From the NCBI GenBank assembly GCA_029289235.1, contig JARFTZ010000046.1:186001-250000 (forward strand): a stretch of 64,000 nucleotides of DNA, read 5' to 3'. The notes beneath the pieces are model-generated. The model was given only the letters and a program-made list of their open reading frames with translations, was not told the DNA's origin and ran no database searches. Both the position numbers and the translations under genes were made by a program. Source of the stretch: Gammaproteobacteria bacterium. Its GTDB lineage: Bacteria > Pseudomonadota > Gammaproteobacteria > Burkholderiales > Rhodocyclaceae. Shown here one piece after another: positions 31,502 through 39,560 of the stretch. Position 1 is the stretch's first letter, and each line of letters begins with the position of its first letter.

Positions 31502-31614
31502 GAAGTTTCTCCCATACAAAATCTGCGGGTTGGTGGCAATGCGTTGAAGCGCCGGAAATCCAGCAGCACGATTCTAAACGACCTTCCGGCGCGGGAACGT
31601 CAGCGGTCGCGAAT

Positions 31615-32859
31615 TTAGCCGTTCAAGCAGCCGACTGCGTGTTGCCCGGCAACGTATCCGCCTGCCAGGCACGCGGTCAGCAGATAGCCGCCCGTCGGCG
31701 CTTCCCAGTCGAGCATTTCGCCGGCGCAGAAGACACCGGGCAACTCGCGCAGCATCAAGCCGCCGTCCAGCGCATCGAAACGCACACCGCCGGCCGAGCT
31801 GATCGCCTCGTCGAGCGGTCGCGGGGAGAGCAGGCGCAACGGCAAGGCCTTGACCGCGCCGGCCAGCCTCGCCGGATCGGCGATCTCGTCCCGCGACAGG
31901 CACTCGTGCAACAGCGCCATCTTCACTCCCTTGAGTCCGAGGCGGCTTTGCAGATGACTGGAAAGCGACCGGGCGCCGCGCGGCCGCGCCACTTCATCCC
32001 GCACCTTGCGCGCGTCGAATCCGGGCAGCAGATCGAGGTGCAGCATGGCGCTGCCGTCGATTTCGATGGCGTCACGCAAGGGCGCGGACAACGCATAGAT
32101 CAATCCGCCCTCGACACCGTGGTCCGTCACCACGAATTCGCCCTGCCGCCGATGCGCGACGCCGCGCGCATCCGTACAGAAAGCCACGACGTTTTTCAGC
32201 GGCTGACCGGCGAACCGCTCGCGCAAATGCGCACTCCAGGCAACGTTGAAACCGCAATTGGCCGGACGCAGCGGCGCGACCGGCACTCCCAGCGACTGGA
32301 GCACGGACACCCAGCGCCCATCGGAACCGAGTTTCGCCCAACTGCCACCACCGAGCGCGAGAACCACGGCATCGGCATCAACGTTCTGCTCGCCCTCGGG
32401 CGTCTGGAAAGCGAGGCACCAACGTCCGTCGTCGAGACGTTGGAGACCGTTCCAGCGATGACGCACATGAAAGCGCACGCCGGCTTCGCGCAGGTGGTGC
32501 AGCCACGCCCGCAGCAACGGCGCGGCCTTCATTCCGACTGGAAACACACGGCCCGACGAGCCGATGAAGGACTCGATACCCAGGCTCGTCATCCAATCGC
32601 GAATCGCCTGTGGACCAAAAACATCAAGCCAGGGCTCAACCTGCTCGCGCCGCTCGCCATAGCGCTTGCAGAAATCAGCGAACGCCTCGGAGTGGGTGAT
32701 GTTCATCCCGCCCTTGCCGGCCATCAGGAACTTGCGTCCGCACGAGGGCATCGCTTCGAAAACATCGACGCGCGCCGCGGCGCGTGCGACAACTTCCGCC
32801 GCCATCAGCCCGGCAGGCCCGCCGCCGACGATGGCGACCCGGCGCGCTTCGGCGCTCAT
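31615..32859 (-). CDS. NAD(P)/FAD-dependent flavoprotein, HI0933/YhiN-like (TIGR03862 type)
   Basis: A 414-residue flavoprotein. The FAD-binding Rossmann motif RVAIVGGGPAGLMAAEVVAR is at the N-terminus, MPSCGRKFLMAGKGGMNITH follows near residue 38, and LALGGGSWAKLGSDG near residue 167. The C-terminal GVFCAGEMLDWEAPTGGYLL closes the FAD site. HI0933-like proteins are uncharacterised oxidoreductases. The start overlaps the murI stop by four bases. It is the last gene of a RidA-murI-flavoprotein unit. Confidence 0.88.
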   Translation of the reverse strand: MSAEARRVAIVGGGPAGLMAAEVVARAAARVDVFEAMPSCGRKFLMAGKGGMNITHSEAFADFCKRYGERREQVEPWLDVFGPQAIRDWMTSLGIESFIGSSGRVFPVGMKAAPLLRAWLHHLREAGVRFHVRHRWNGLQRLDDGRWCLAFQTPEGEQNVDADAVVLALGGGSWAKLGSDGRWVSVLQSLGVPVAPLRPANCGFNVAWSAHLRERFAGQPLKNVVAFCTDARGVAHRRQGEFVVTDHGVEGGLIYALSAPLRDAIEIDGSAMLHLDLLPGFDARKVRDEVARPRGARSLSSHLQSRLGLKGVKMALLHECLSRDEIADPARLAGAVKALPLRLLSPRPLDEAISSAGGVRFDALDGGLMLRELPGVFCAGEMLDWEAPTGGYLLTACLAGGYVAGQHAVGCLNG

Positions 32860-33644
32860 GCGTCAACCTGCGCTGCTGGCCGGGACAACCGCCCCGCCAA
32901 TGCATCGAGTCCGAGAACGTCCAAAGCCCGATCCAATCGTTCCGGCGAGGCCGTCGCCAGCAGCGTGAGCCCGCCACAACGATGCGCGCTCTCGCCGGCC
33001 AGGCGCAGGCACTGCCGGGCGACGGCATCGGCGACGTCAACCAGCTCCGCCCGTCCCTGCACAATCGGCCGCAGCACGGGCGCCAGAAAGGCGTAGTGGG
33101 TACATCCCAGCACGATCCGGTCGGCGCCGGCGGCCAGTACCGGTTCGAGATGCCGCCGCGCGGCTTCGGCAAACGCCGCGTCGTCGAGCTTCAGGGTTTC
33201 GACGCGCGTCGCCCAGCCGGGACAGGCCAGGATATCGACCTCCACATCACCGGCATGCTGGCGAATCAGCCCGGCCAGCCGCTCGCTGCGCGCGGTGGAT
33301 TCGGTGGCCAGCACGGCGATGCGTCCGCTGCGCGAGGCGCTGGCCGCTGGCTTTATCCCCGGTTCGATGCCGATGACAGAAATCTGCGGCAACGCGGCGC
33401 GCAAGCTGGCTACCGCCGCTGCCGTGGCGGTATTGCACGCCACCACCAGTTGCCGACAACCTTGCACCTCGACGAGATGCCGGCCGATCCGCAGCACACG
33501 GTCGCGGATGAAGGCATCGTCCTTGTCGCCATACGGCACGTGCGCGGTATCGGCCAGATAGACGAGATCGGCCTGCGGCAACGCCGCGGCGATCGCAGCG
33601 AGCACCGACAACCCGCCCAGGCCGCTATCGAAGACTCCGATCAT
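32856..33644 (-). CDS. murI: Glutamate racemase
   Basis: A 262-residue cofactor-independent racemase. GVFDSGLGGLSVLAAI opens the protein with the conserved Asp-Ser; the two catalytic cysteines are in VACNTATAAAV near residue 71 and VLGCTHYAFLAPV near residue 180. It supplies D-glutamate for peptidoglycan in the cytoplasm. It begins directly after the RidA stop (no gap) and overlaps the flavoprotein gene by four bases. Confidence 0.96.
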   Translation of the reverse strand: MIGVFDSGLGGLSVLAAIAAALPQADLVYLADTAHVPYGDKDDAFIRDRVLRIGRHLVEVQGCRQLVVACNTATAAAVASLRAALPQISVIGIEPGIKPAASASRSGRIAVLATESTARSERLAGLIRQHAGDVEVDILACPGWATRVETLKLDDAAFAEAARRHLEPVLAAGADRIVLGCTHYAFLAPVLRPIVQGRAELVDVADAVARQCLRLAGESAHRCGGLTLLATASPERLDRALDVLGLDALAGRLSRPAAQVDA

Positions 33645-33989
33645 CTACGCCGCCGCAATGACCACCACCTCGACGCGCATCTCGGGATTGGCCAGGCGCG
33701 CCTGCACGCAGGCCCGTGCCGGTGCCGTGCCTTCCGGCACCCAGTTATCCCAGACGGCGTTCATCCCGTCGAAATCGGCCATGTCGCGCAGGTAGATGGT
33801 CGTCATCAACAGGCGCGACTTGCTGCTGCCCGCCTGCAAAAGCCGCTTTTCCACGGCGGCGAGGACTTCGCGGGTCTGCACCGCGATGTCGGCCGAGAGC
33901 GTGTCCGGCACTTCGACTAGATAGACGGTGTTACCGTGGGTTACAACGTCCGAATAGCGGCGCGTGGTTCCGTGGCGTTCGATGCTCAT
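33645..33989 (-). CDS. RidA family protein
   Basis: A 114-residue protein of the YjgF/YER057c/UK114 fold. Landmarks are SDVVTHGNTVYLVEVPDT, TREVLAAVEKRLLQAGSSKS and the C-terminal ARACVQARLANPEMRVEVVV with the conserved Arg that binds substrate carboxylate in RidA. RidA enzymes hydrolyse reactive enamine or imine intermediates; this one resembles the YoaB-like subgroup rather than canonical RidA, so activity is uncertain. It is the first gene before murI. Confidence 0.88.
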   Translation of the reverse strand: MSIERHGTTRRYSDVVTHGNTVYLVEVPDTLSADIAVQTREVLAAVEKRLLQAGSSKSRLLMTTIYLRDMADFDGMNAVWDNWVPEGTAPARACVQARLANPEMRVEVVVIAAA

Positions 33990-34013
33990 GCTTGCTCTCC
34001 CCGGTCAATGAAA

Positions 34014-34068
34014 GAAGCCGGCGGGAGCCGGCTTCGGAGAACGTCGGGGCACCGGGGAACCCCGGTGC
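34014..34068 (-). terminator. Double-hairpin terminator after fumarase gene
   Basis: Two perfect hairpins stand between the fumarase stop and the RidA start. GCACCGGGG/CCCCGGTGC (34049-34068) comes first on the minus strand, then GAAGCCGGC/GCCGGCTTC (34014-34035), whose stem is followed by TTTCATT. This should end fumarase transcription. Confidence 0.75.
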
Positions 34069-34076
34069 GGCGGCGC

Positions 34077-35615
34077 TTAGTGCTTGTTGCCGAACAGCGT
34101 CTCGACCGGAATCTTGCCGATCTTGGTGCACCACTCGATCGGGCCGGTGGTATGCACCGAGGTGCCTTCGGAATCGACGGCGACCGTCACCGGCATGTCA
34201 TTCAGGTCGAACTCGTAGATGGCTTCCATGCCGAGGTCCTCGAAGGCCAGCACCTTCGCGCCCTTGATCGCCTTGGCGACGAGGTAGGCGGCGCCGCCGA
34301 CGGCCATCAGGTAGGCCGACTTGTTGTCCTTGATGGCCTCGATGGCGATTGAACCGCGCTCGGACTTGCCGACCATGGCGATCAGGCCGGTCTGTTCCAG
34401 CATCATGCGGGTGAACTTGTCCATCCGCGTCGCGGTCGTCGGGCCCGCCGGACCGACCACTTCGTCGCCGACCGGATCAACCGGGCCGACGTAATAGATG
34501 ACACGGTTGGTGAAGTCGACCGGCAACTTCTCGCCCTTGGCCAGCATGTCCTGGATGCGCTTGTGCGCGGCATCGCGGCCGGTGAGCATCTTGCCGTTGA
34601 GCAGCAGCTTCTGGCCCGGCTTCCAGGCGGCGACCTGTTCCTTGGTCAGCGTGTTGAGATCGACGCGGGTGGCTTCCTTGAGGTCCGGCGTCCAGGTAAC
34701 GGCCGGCCAGTCTTCGAGCTTCGGCGGCTCCAGCTTGGCCGGGCCATTGCCGTCGAGGTGGAAGTGGATGTGGCGGGTCGCCGCGCAGTTCGGGATCATC
34801 GCGACCGGCAGGTTGGCGGCGTGGCACGGATAGTCGAGCACCTTGACGTCGAGCACGGTCGTCAGGCCGCCGAGACCTTGCGCGCCGATGCCAAGGGCAT
34901 TGATCTTCTCGTACAGCTCAAGGCGCAATTCCTCCGCCTTGGTCTTCGCCCCGCGCGCCTTCAGCTCATGGATGTCGCACGGCGCCATGATCGATTCCTT
35001 GGCCAGCAACATGGCTTTTTCCGGCGTGCCGCCGATGCCGATGCCGAGGATGCCCGGCGGACACCAGCCGGCGCCCATCTGCGGCACGGTCTTCAGCACC
35101 CAGTCAACGAGGTCGTCGGACGGATTGAGCATGGCGAACTTGGCCTTGGCTTCCGAGCCGCCGCCCTTGGCCGCGCAGATGACTTCGACGTGGTCGCCCG
35201 GAACGATTTCGTAGTGCACGACGGCCGGGGTGTTGTCCTTGGTGTTCTTGCGGGCACCGGCCGGGTCGGCGAGCACCGAGGCGCGCAGCGGGTTGGTCGG
35301 GTCGTTGTAGGCGCGCTTGACGCCTTCGTTGACCATCTCCTGCAGGCTCATCGTCGCGTCGTCCCAGCGCACGTTCATGCCGACCTTGAGGAAGACCATG
35401 CCGATGCCGGTGTCCTGGCAGATCGGGCGATGTCCTTCGGCGGACATGCGCGAGTTGGTCAGGATCTGGGCGATGGCATCCTTGGCCGCCGGATTTTCCT
35501 CACGCTCGTAGGCTTCTCCGAGCGCCTTGACGAAATCAACCGGGTGGTAATAGCTGATGAACTGGAACGCATCGGCGATGCTCTGGATCAGATCTTCCTG
35601 CTTTATGCTGGTCAT
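34077..35615 (-). CDS. Class I (Fe-S) fumarate hydratase
   Basis: A 512-residue fused class I hydratase. The alpha part holds likely 4Fe-4S cysteines in RPICQDTGIGMVF near residue 82, GAGWCPPGILGIGIGG near residue 180 and MIPNCAATRHIHFH near residue 270. The beta part carries LLNGKMLTGRDAAHKRI, VGPAGPTTATRMD and MVGKSERG. It interconverts fumarate and L-malate in the cytosol and its cluster is oxygen-labile. It differs from the split ttdA/ttdB pair at 9.5-11 kb. FumA-type annotation is firm; activity with tartrate or mesaconate cannot be excluded. Confidence 0.94.
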   Translation of the reverse strand: MTSIKQEDLIQSIADAFQFISYYHPVDFVKALGEAYEREENPAAKDAIAQILTNSRMSAEGHRPICQDTGIGMVFLKVGMNVRWDDATMSLQEMVNEGVKRAYNDPTNPLRASVLADPAGARKNTKDNTPAVVHYEIVPGDHVEVICAAKGGGSEAKAKFAMLNPSDDLVDWVLKTVPQMGAGWCPPGILGIGIGGTPEKAMLLAKESIMAPCDIHELKARGAKTKAEELRLELYEKINALGIGAQGLGGLTTVLDVKVLDYPCHAANLPVAMIPNCAATRHIHFHLDGNGPAKLEPPKLEDWPAVTWTPDLKEATRVDLNTLTKEQVAAWKPGQKLLLNGKMLTGRDAAHKRIQDMLAKGEKLPVDFTNRVIYYVGPVDPVGDEVVGPAGPTTATRMDKFTRMMLEQTGLIAMVGKSERGSIAIEAIKDNKSAYLMAVGGAAYLVAKAIKGAKVLAFEDLGMEAIYEFDLNDMPVTVAVDSEGTSVHTTGPIEWCTKIGKIPVETLFGNKH

Positions 35616-35800
35616 TTCAGGCTTTCTCTATCAATGAGTTAATCAACAAGGTACGAAAAACCGGGACGCTGGCCGAAGAACAGCGGTCAGCCATCTGAAA
35701 TGTGAAGACAGCCGGAACCTATGGCTCGACTGGCTGTCGTTTTGGACCCCGGGATTCTATCACCAATCCCTCCCGCAACCGCCGCAAGAGACTGCCGAGA

Positions 35801-36772
35801 TCAGGGATTGGCGCACACCCGCAGGCGTCCCGCACGCGCGTCTGCACGGTCGCCGCAAGGCGACTTCACTCCGGAAACAGGATGCGGCACGCCTTCGTCG
35901 TCCATGTGAGCAACTACGGTATCCCAAGCGCGCAAACCCTGACGATCGAGCGTCAGGCGGAGCACCCAGCCGTGCTGCGCTTCAGGGAAATCGAAGCCGT
36001 CGAAGACAAAATTGCCGAGGCTGTAAACAATCAGGCGACCACGGTAATACTCGGCGCCCTGAGTCACGTGCGGATGTCCACCAACCACCAGATCGGCGCC
36101 GGCGTCGATCAGGCGACGGGCGAAAACACGCTGCCGCTCGCACGGTTCGGTTTCGCGCTCCCACCCCCAGTGCATGAACGGAATCACGATGTCGGCACCC
36201 GCCGCACGGGCCGCGCGAATATCGTCGATAACCTGATCGTCCTCGCTCCAGGCGATGCCCGGGGTCTGCGGGCCGGCTTCGAATGAACGCGGCTTGAATT
36301 CGTTGTAGCCGAGTACGGCGATGCGCAAACCGTTTTTCTCGATCCACAGCGGTGCGTGCGCGTCCGCCAGATTGCGCCCGCCGCCAAAACGGCGGACACC
36401 TGCCCGGTCCAGATGCCCGAGGGTCTCGAGAAAAGCTGCCTTTCCGTAATCGCCGGAATGGTTGTTGGCCACCGACACGGCATCGAAATAGCGGGACAGC
36501 AGCGGCGCAACAGCCGGTTTGGCGCGAAAGACGACGATCTTGTTTTCCAGCGCCTTGCCGCCGTTTGCGATCGGCGTCTCAAGGTTGCCGATCCGGTAAT
36601 CGGCATCGGCCAGTACTCCGGCAAAGGGCGCCAACGGGTCACGACCGGCGGCCACGACGCGCCCCGGCCCATCGTCGAGCATGATGTCGCCGGCGAACAA
36701 CAACCGGACCGATTCGGCGTACCCTGCCGGGCAAAAGGCAAGGCACAAAAACAGAGCGACGAAGCGCCTCAT
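35801..36772 (-). CDS. CapA/PgsA-family metallophosphatase-fold protein, exported
   Basis: A 323-residue protein with a signal peptide (MRRFVALFLCLAFCPAGYAE, cleavage near residue 19). The CapA fold is marked by LLFAGDIMLDDGP, IGNLETPIA, VSVANNHSGDYG near residue 92, MHWGWERE and GGHPHVTQGAEY, which provide the metal-binding residues. Relatives take part in poly-gamma-glutamate synthesis, but no capB/capC genes are nearby, so this is probably a stand-alone periplasmic enzyme of unknown substrate. Its start overlaps the upstream small gene by four bases. Confidence 0.87.
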   Translation of the reverse strand: MRRFVALFLCLAFCPAGYAESVRLLFAGDIMLDDGPGRVVAAGRDPLAPFAGVLADADYRIGNLETPIANGGKALENKIVVFRAKPAVAPLLSRYFDAVSVANNHSGDYGKAAFLETLGHLDRAGVRRFGGGRNLADAHAPLWIEKNGLRIAVLGYNEFKPRSFEAGPQTPGIAWSEDDQVIDDIRAARAAGADIVIPFMHWGWERETEPCERQRVFARRLIDAGADLVVGGHPHVTQGAEYYRGRLIVYSLGNFVFDGFDFPEAQHGWVLRLTLDRQGLRAWDTVVAHMDDEGVPHPVSGVKSPCGDRADARAGRLRVCANP

Positions 36773-37191
36773 GGCGCCCCCCTGCCGGCTCGCCACTCGC
36801 ACCAGTACTGCAGTTCGCCGTCGCGTACCGGTTCATAGAGGTGATGCAACCCGCTGAACCCGTATGGTGTTTTTTTCGACGTACGGGGCGGATAAGAATA
36901 GGTCGCCTGATGGATCAGCACCGGGCCGTCGTCCCGGTCAGCATAGGTGTAAACCTTGATCGCAGCCAGGTCCGCTGGCTCGTTGCGGAACACGACGCGG
37001 AAGCGGAAGTACGACCCTACGGCAATCGAATCGATGGTATAGCCGGAACGCACCGGTTCGGCGCGGAGTGACTTTGTTTCGCCGCCGTAGGTGTAATGGC
37101 AGACGACCGACTCGCTGGCGAAGCACGCGCCGGCAAGTGCGAGCCCGGCTGAAAGCACGTAATGGATCACGCGCCACACTCCGACCGACAT
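36769..37191 (-). CDS. Small exported protein of unknown function
   Basis: A 140-residue protein with a likely signal peptide (YVLSAGLALAGACFASE, cleavage about residue 25). The mature part is rich in Tyr and beta-type residues (HYTYGGETKSLR, YFRFRVVFRNEPADLAAIKVYTY) and ends with GELQYWCEWRAGRG. I do not recognise the family. The ATG at 37191 overlaps the thiE end by 25 bases; GTG codons at 37179 or 37170 are alternative starts. It runs into the CapA gene with a four-base overlap, so the two exported proteins probably work together. Confidence 0.72.
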   Translation of the reverse strand: MSVGVWRVIHYVLSAGLALAGACFASESVVCHYTYGGETKSLRAEPVRSGYTIDSIAVGSYFRFRVVFRNEPADLAAIKVYTYADRDDGPVLIHQATYSYPPRTSKKTPYGFSGLHHLYEPVRDGELQYWCEWRAGRGAP

Positions 37192-37817
37192 TGCCGGATC
37201 GTTTCTGCCAACAGCACTGTCGCCCGGACCGGATCACTCTGCCCGCAGATTGCTGACACAACGGCCACGCCTTGCGTTCCTGCCGCATATAGCGGCGCCA
37301 GATTGCCCGCGTTGATGCCGCCAATGGCAACGACAGGCAGGCTCGCCGCTACCACCAGTTCGCTGAAGACGGCGACACCGGTCGCCGCCGCGGCATCCGG
37401 TTTGGTGCCGGTCGGATACACCGGGCCGATGCCTAGATAATCGACGCCGGCGGGCACCGCCGCCAGTTCGGCAGCGTTCGACACCGACAGGCCAAGGACC
37501 TTGTCCGGGCCGATCAGGTGCCGCGTCTCGACCACGCCCAGATCGTCCTGCCCGACATGCACACCGTCGGCATCGACCGCCAGTGCGATATCGACGTGGT
37601 CGTTGATGATCAGCGGCACACCGAACGGTGCCAGCGCCGCCTTGAGTTCGCGCGCTGTTTCCAGCCACAGCCGCTTCTTCCAGCCGGGGGCGCGCAGTTG
37701 CACCACCGTAGCCCCGTTTTCCGCAGCGGACCGGGCCGTGCGCACCATCGCCGCCGGACCGCCGCAGAGTTCGGGATCGAGTACCAGATAGAGCGAAAGG
37801 TCGATCGGATTCAGCAC
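37167..37817 (-). CDS. thiE: Thiamine phosphate synthase
   Basis: A 216-residue TIM-barrel enzyme. Visible motifs are TVVQLRAPGWKKR near residue 38 (the usual Lys is present), LIINDHVDIALAVDADGVHVGQDDL (core HVGQDD near residue 73), VDYLGIGPVYPTGTKPDA and VAIGGINAGNL near residue 165. It joins HMP diphosphate with thiazole phosphate to make thiamine phosphate. The start is GTG at 37817, overlapping the thiM end by seven bases. No thiD is in the window. Confidence 0.93.
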   Translation of the reverse strand: MLNPIDLSLYLVLDPELCGGPAAMVRTARSAAENGATVVQLRAPGWKKRLWLETARELKAALAPFGVPLIINDHVDIALAVDADGVHVGQDDLGVVETRHLIGPDKVLGLSVSNAAELAAVPAGVDYLGIGPVYPTGTKPDAAAATGVAVFSELVVAASLPVVAIGGINAGNLAPLYAAGTQGVAVVSAICGQSDPVRATVLLAETIRQCRSECGA

Positions 37818-38611
37818 AGCGCACGCTCGCGAATCTGCTCGGGCGAGATCAGATACAGTGCGTCGAGGAACTCGACCTTAAACGACCCCGGCCCGCGACT
37901 GGCGGCTACGGCCCGTTCGCCACACAGGCCGGCGACGGCACAGGCAGAGGCGACGGCGGAGAGGCGGTTCGGCGCCTGCGCAGTAAAGGCCGCGACCAGC
38001 GCCGACAGCGCGCAGCCCGTGCCCACCACCCGGGTCATCAGCGGATGCCCCCACGGGGTTGCCCAGGTTGTCGCGCCGTCGGTAATGAAATCGGTTTCTC
38101 CAGTCACGGCCACGACCGCCCCCGTCACCCGCGCCAGTTCTTCCGCCGCGCCGATCGCGGTCGCGGAACCGGCCGTGGTATCGACCCCGCGACCGGCGCC
38201 GGAACAACCGACCAGCGCGAGGATTTCCGAGGCGTTGCCCCGAATTGCCGCCGGTTTGCACTTGAGGAACTCACGACAGGCCTGCGTCCGGTAGTCGAGC
38301 ACGCCAACGGCCACCGGATCGAGCGTCCAGGGTACGCCGGCCCGGTTGGCCGCCGCCACGGCCTGCCTCATCGCCGCCAGCCGCGCCGGATAGAGCGTCC
38401 CGACATTGACCAGCAAGGCGCCGGAAATCGCCGCGAACGACGCCACCTCCTCCTCGGCGACGATCATCGCCGGCGAGGCGCCGGCCGCCAGCAGGACGTT
38501 GGCGGTAATTTCCTGCACGACCTCGTTGGTCAGCAGATGGACAAGCGGATTGACGGAACGAAAACGCGCCAATTCGTCGGCGACGACATCAACAGGCAGG
38601 ACCTTGGGCAT
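37811..38611 (-). CDS. thiM: Hydroxyethylthiazole kinase
   Basis: A 266-residue ribokinase-fold enzyme. Landmarks are VNPLVHLLTNEVVQEITANVL near residue 22 (core LTNEVVQ), SPAMIVAEEEV with the substrate-site Met, and the catalytic GTGCALSALVAAF near residue 198. It phosphorylates salvaged thiazole alcohol for ThiE. The ATG at 38611 is used; an in-frame ATG at 38629 is equally possible since neither has a clear ribosome binding site. I see no TPP riboswitch in the 100 bases upstream, which instead hold a terminator. Confidence 0.93.
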   Translation of the reverse strand: MPKVLPVDVVADELARFRSVNPLVHLLTNEVVQEITANVLLAAGASPAMIVAEEEVASFAAISGALLVNVGTLYPARLAAMRQAVAAANRAGVPWTLDPVAVGVLDYRTQACREFLKCKPAAIRGNASEILALVGCSGAGRGVDTTAGSATAIGAAEELARVTGAVVAVTGETDFITDGATTWATPWGHPLMTRVVGTGCALSALVAAFTAQAPNRLSAVASACAVAGLCGERAVAASRGPGSFKVEFLDALYLISPEQIRERALC

Positions 38612-38639
38612 GATGGGCAATGGCGGCATCGGAGGGCAG

Positions 38640-38676
38640 AAAAGACTGCGTCGCTGCAGGACCCCGCAGCGACGCA
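38640..38676 (-). terminator. Rho-independent terminator after the binding-lipoprotein gene
   Basis: TGCGTCGCTGC (38647-38657) pairs perfectly with GCAGCGACGCA (38666-38676) around an 8-base loop, and on the minus strand the stem runs into GTCTTTTC. It lies 3' of the binding-protein gene and just before thiM, so thiM-thiE likely have their own weak promoter or rely on read-through. Confidence 0.8.
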
Positions 38677-38713
38677 ATTGGTTTGCGAAGGGGCAATTGC
38701 CCCGATTAGCGAG

Positions 38714-39529
38714 TTATTTCTTCAGGATGTCCTTGCCGAACCACTTGGTCGAAATGGTCGCCGCGGTGCCGTCGGCCTTCATGTCGTCGAGCGCCTTGTC
38801 GATCTTGCCCATCAGTTCGGTGTCGTCCTTGCGCACGCCGACACCGAAGTCCTCGGTACCGAAGTTCTCCTCCAGCACGCGGTACTCGCCCGGCTTCTTG
38901 GCGACGTAGTAGCGGCCAACGATTTCGTCGACGACGATCGCATCGAGGCGGCCAGCGGAAAGATCCATCAGCGCGGTCACGTTATCGGAGAACTTCTTCA
39001 GTTCCTTGAGGCCCTTGGCGGTCTCAGCGTCCCGGTTAACCGCGTCGACGGCGCTGCTTCCATCCTGCACGCCGACAACCTTGTCCTTCAGTTCAGCCTT
39101 GGTGTTGATCGCCGATTTCTCCGGCACCACGATGATCTGACGGTTCTCCAGATACGGCTTGGTGAACAGGATGTTGGCCTTGCGCTCCTCGGTGATCGTC
39201 AGGCCGTTCCACAGCACGTCGATGCGTTTGCCGTTGAGTTCGGCTTCCTTGGCGCTCCAGTCGATCGGCTTGAAGGTCACCTCGACGCCGAGGCGCTTGC
39301 CCGCTTCCCGGGCCAGATCGATGTCGAAGCCGACGATCTCGTTCTTCTCGTCGCGGAAGCCCATCGGCGGGAAGTGGTCGTCAAGACCGATCACGATGGC
39401 GGCAGCCGCGGCCGGAGCGGGCGCCGGTGCCGGCGCGGCGGCCGGTGCGGGTTCTTCCTTCTTGCCACAGGCGATCAGGAACGTCGAGGCCACGAGAGCG
39501 GCCAGCAGAAGCGAAACACGTTTTTTCAT
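38714..39529 (-). CDS. Amino-acid-type ABC transporter substrate-binding lipoprotein
   Basis: A 271-residue family 3 solute-binding protein. The signal MKKRVSLLLAALVAST leads to lipobox LIAC, then a Pro/Ala-rich tether (about residues 26-50) and the binding domain: PPMGFRDEKNEIVGFDIDLA near residue 60 and NGLTITEERKANILFTKPY near residue 115. It should bind a polar amino acid in the periplasm while anchored to a membrane. No permease or ATPase gene is adjacent, so it is an orphan here. An ATG nine bases upstream (39538) is an alternative start. Confidence 0.88.
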   Translation of the reverse strand: MKKRVSLLLAALVASTFLIACGKKEEPAPAAAPAPAPAPAAAAAIVIGLDDHFPPMGFRDEKNEIVGFDIDLAREAGKRLGVEVTFKPIDWSAKEAELNGKRIDVLWNGLTITEERKANILFTKPYLENRQIIVVPEKSAINTKAELKDKVVGVQDGSSAVDAVNRDAETAKGLKELKKFSDNVTALMDLSAGRLDAIVVDEIVGRYYVAKKPGEYRVLEENFGTEDFGVGVRKDDTELMGKIDKALDDMKADGTAATISTKWFGKDILKK

Positions 39530-39560
39530 TTTATTCATCCAGTAAAGTGAGTCGAGGAAA

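Noticed and set aside
35707-35738. Stem-loop GACAGCC/GGCTGTC after the CapA-like gene
   Set aside because: Loop of 18 bases and a T-run only on the plus strand, opposite to the genes; too weak to call as a terminator.
38612-38713. TPP riboswitch before thiM
   Set aside because: The gap is only about 100 bases and is filled by a terminator; no THI-box sequence was recognised.
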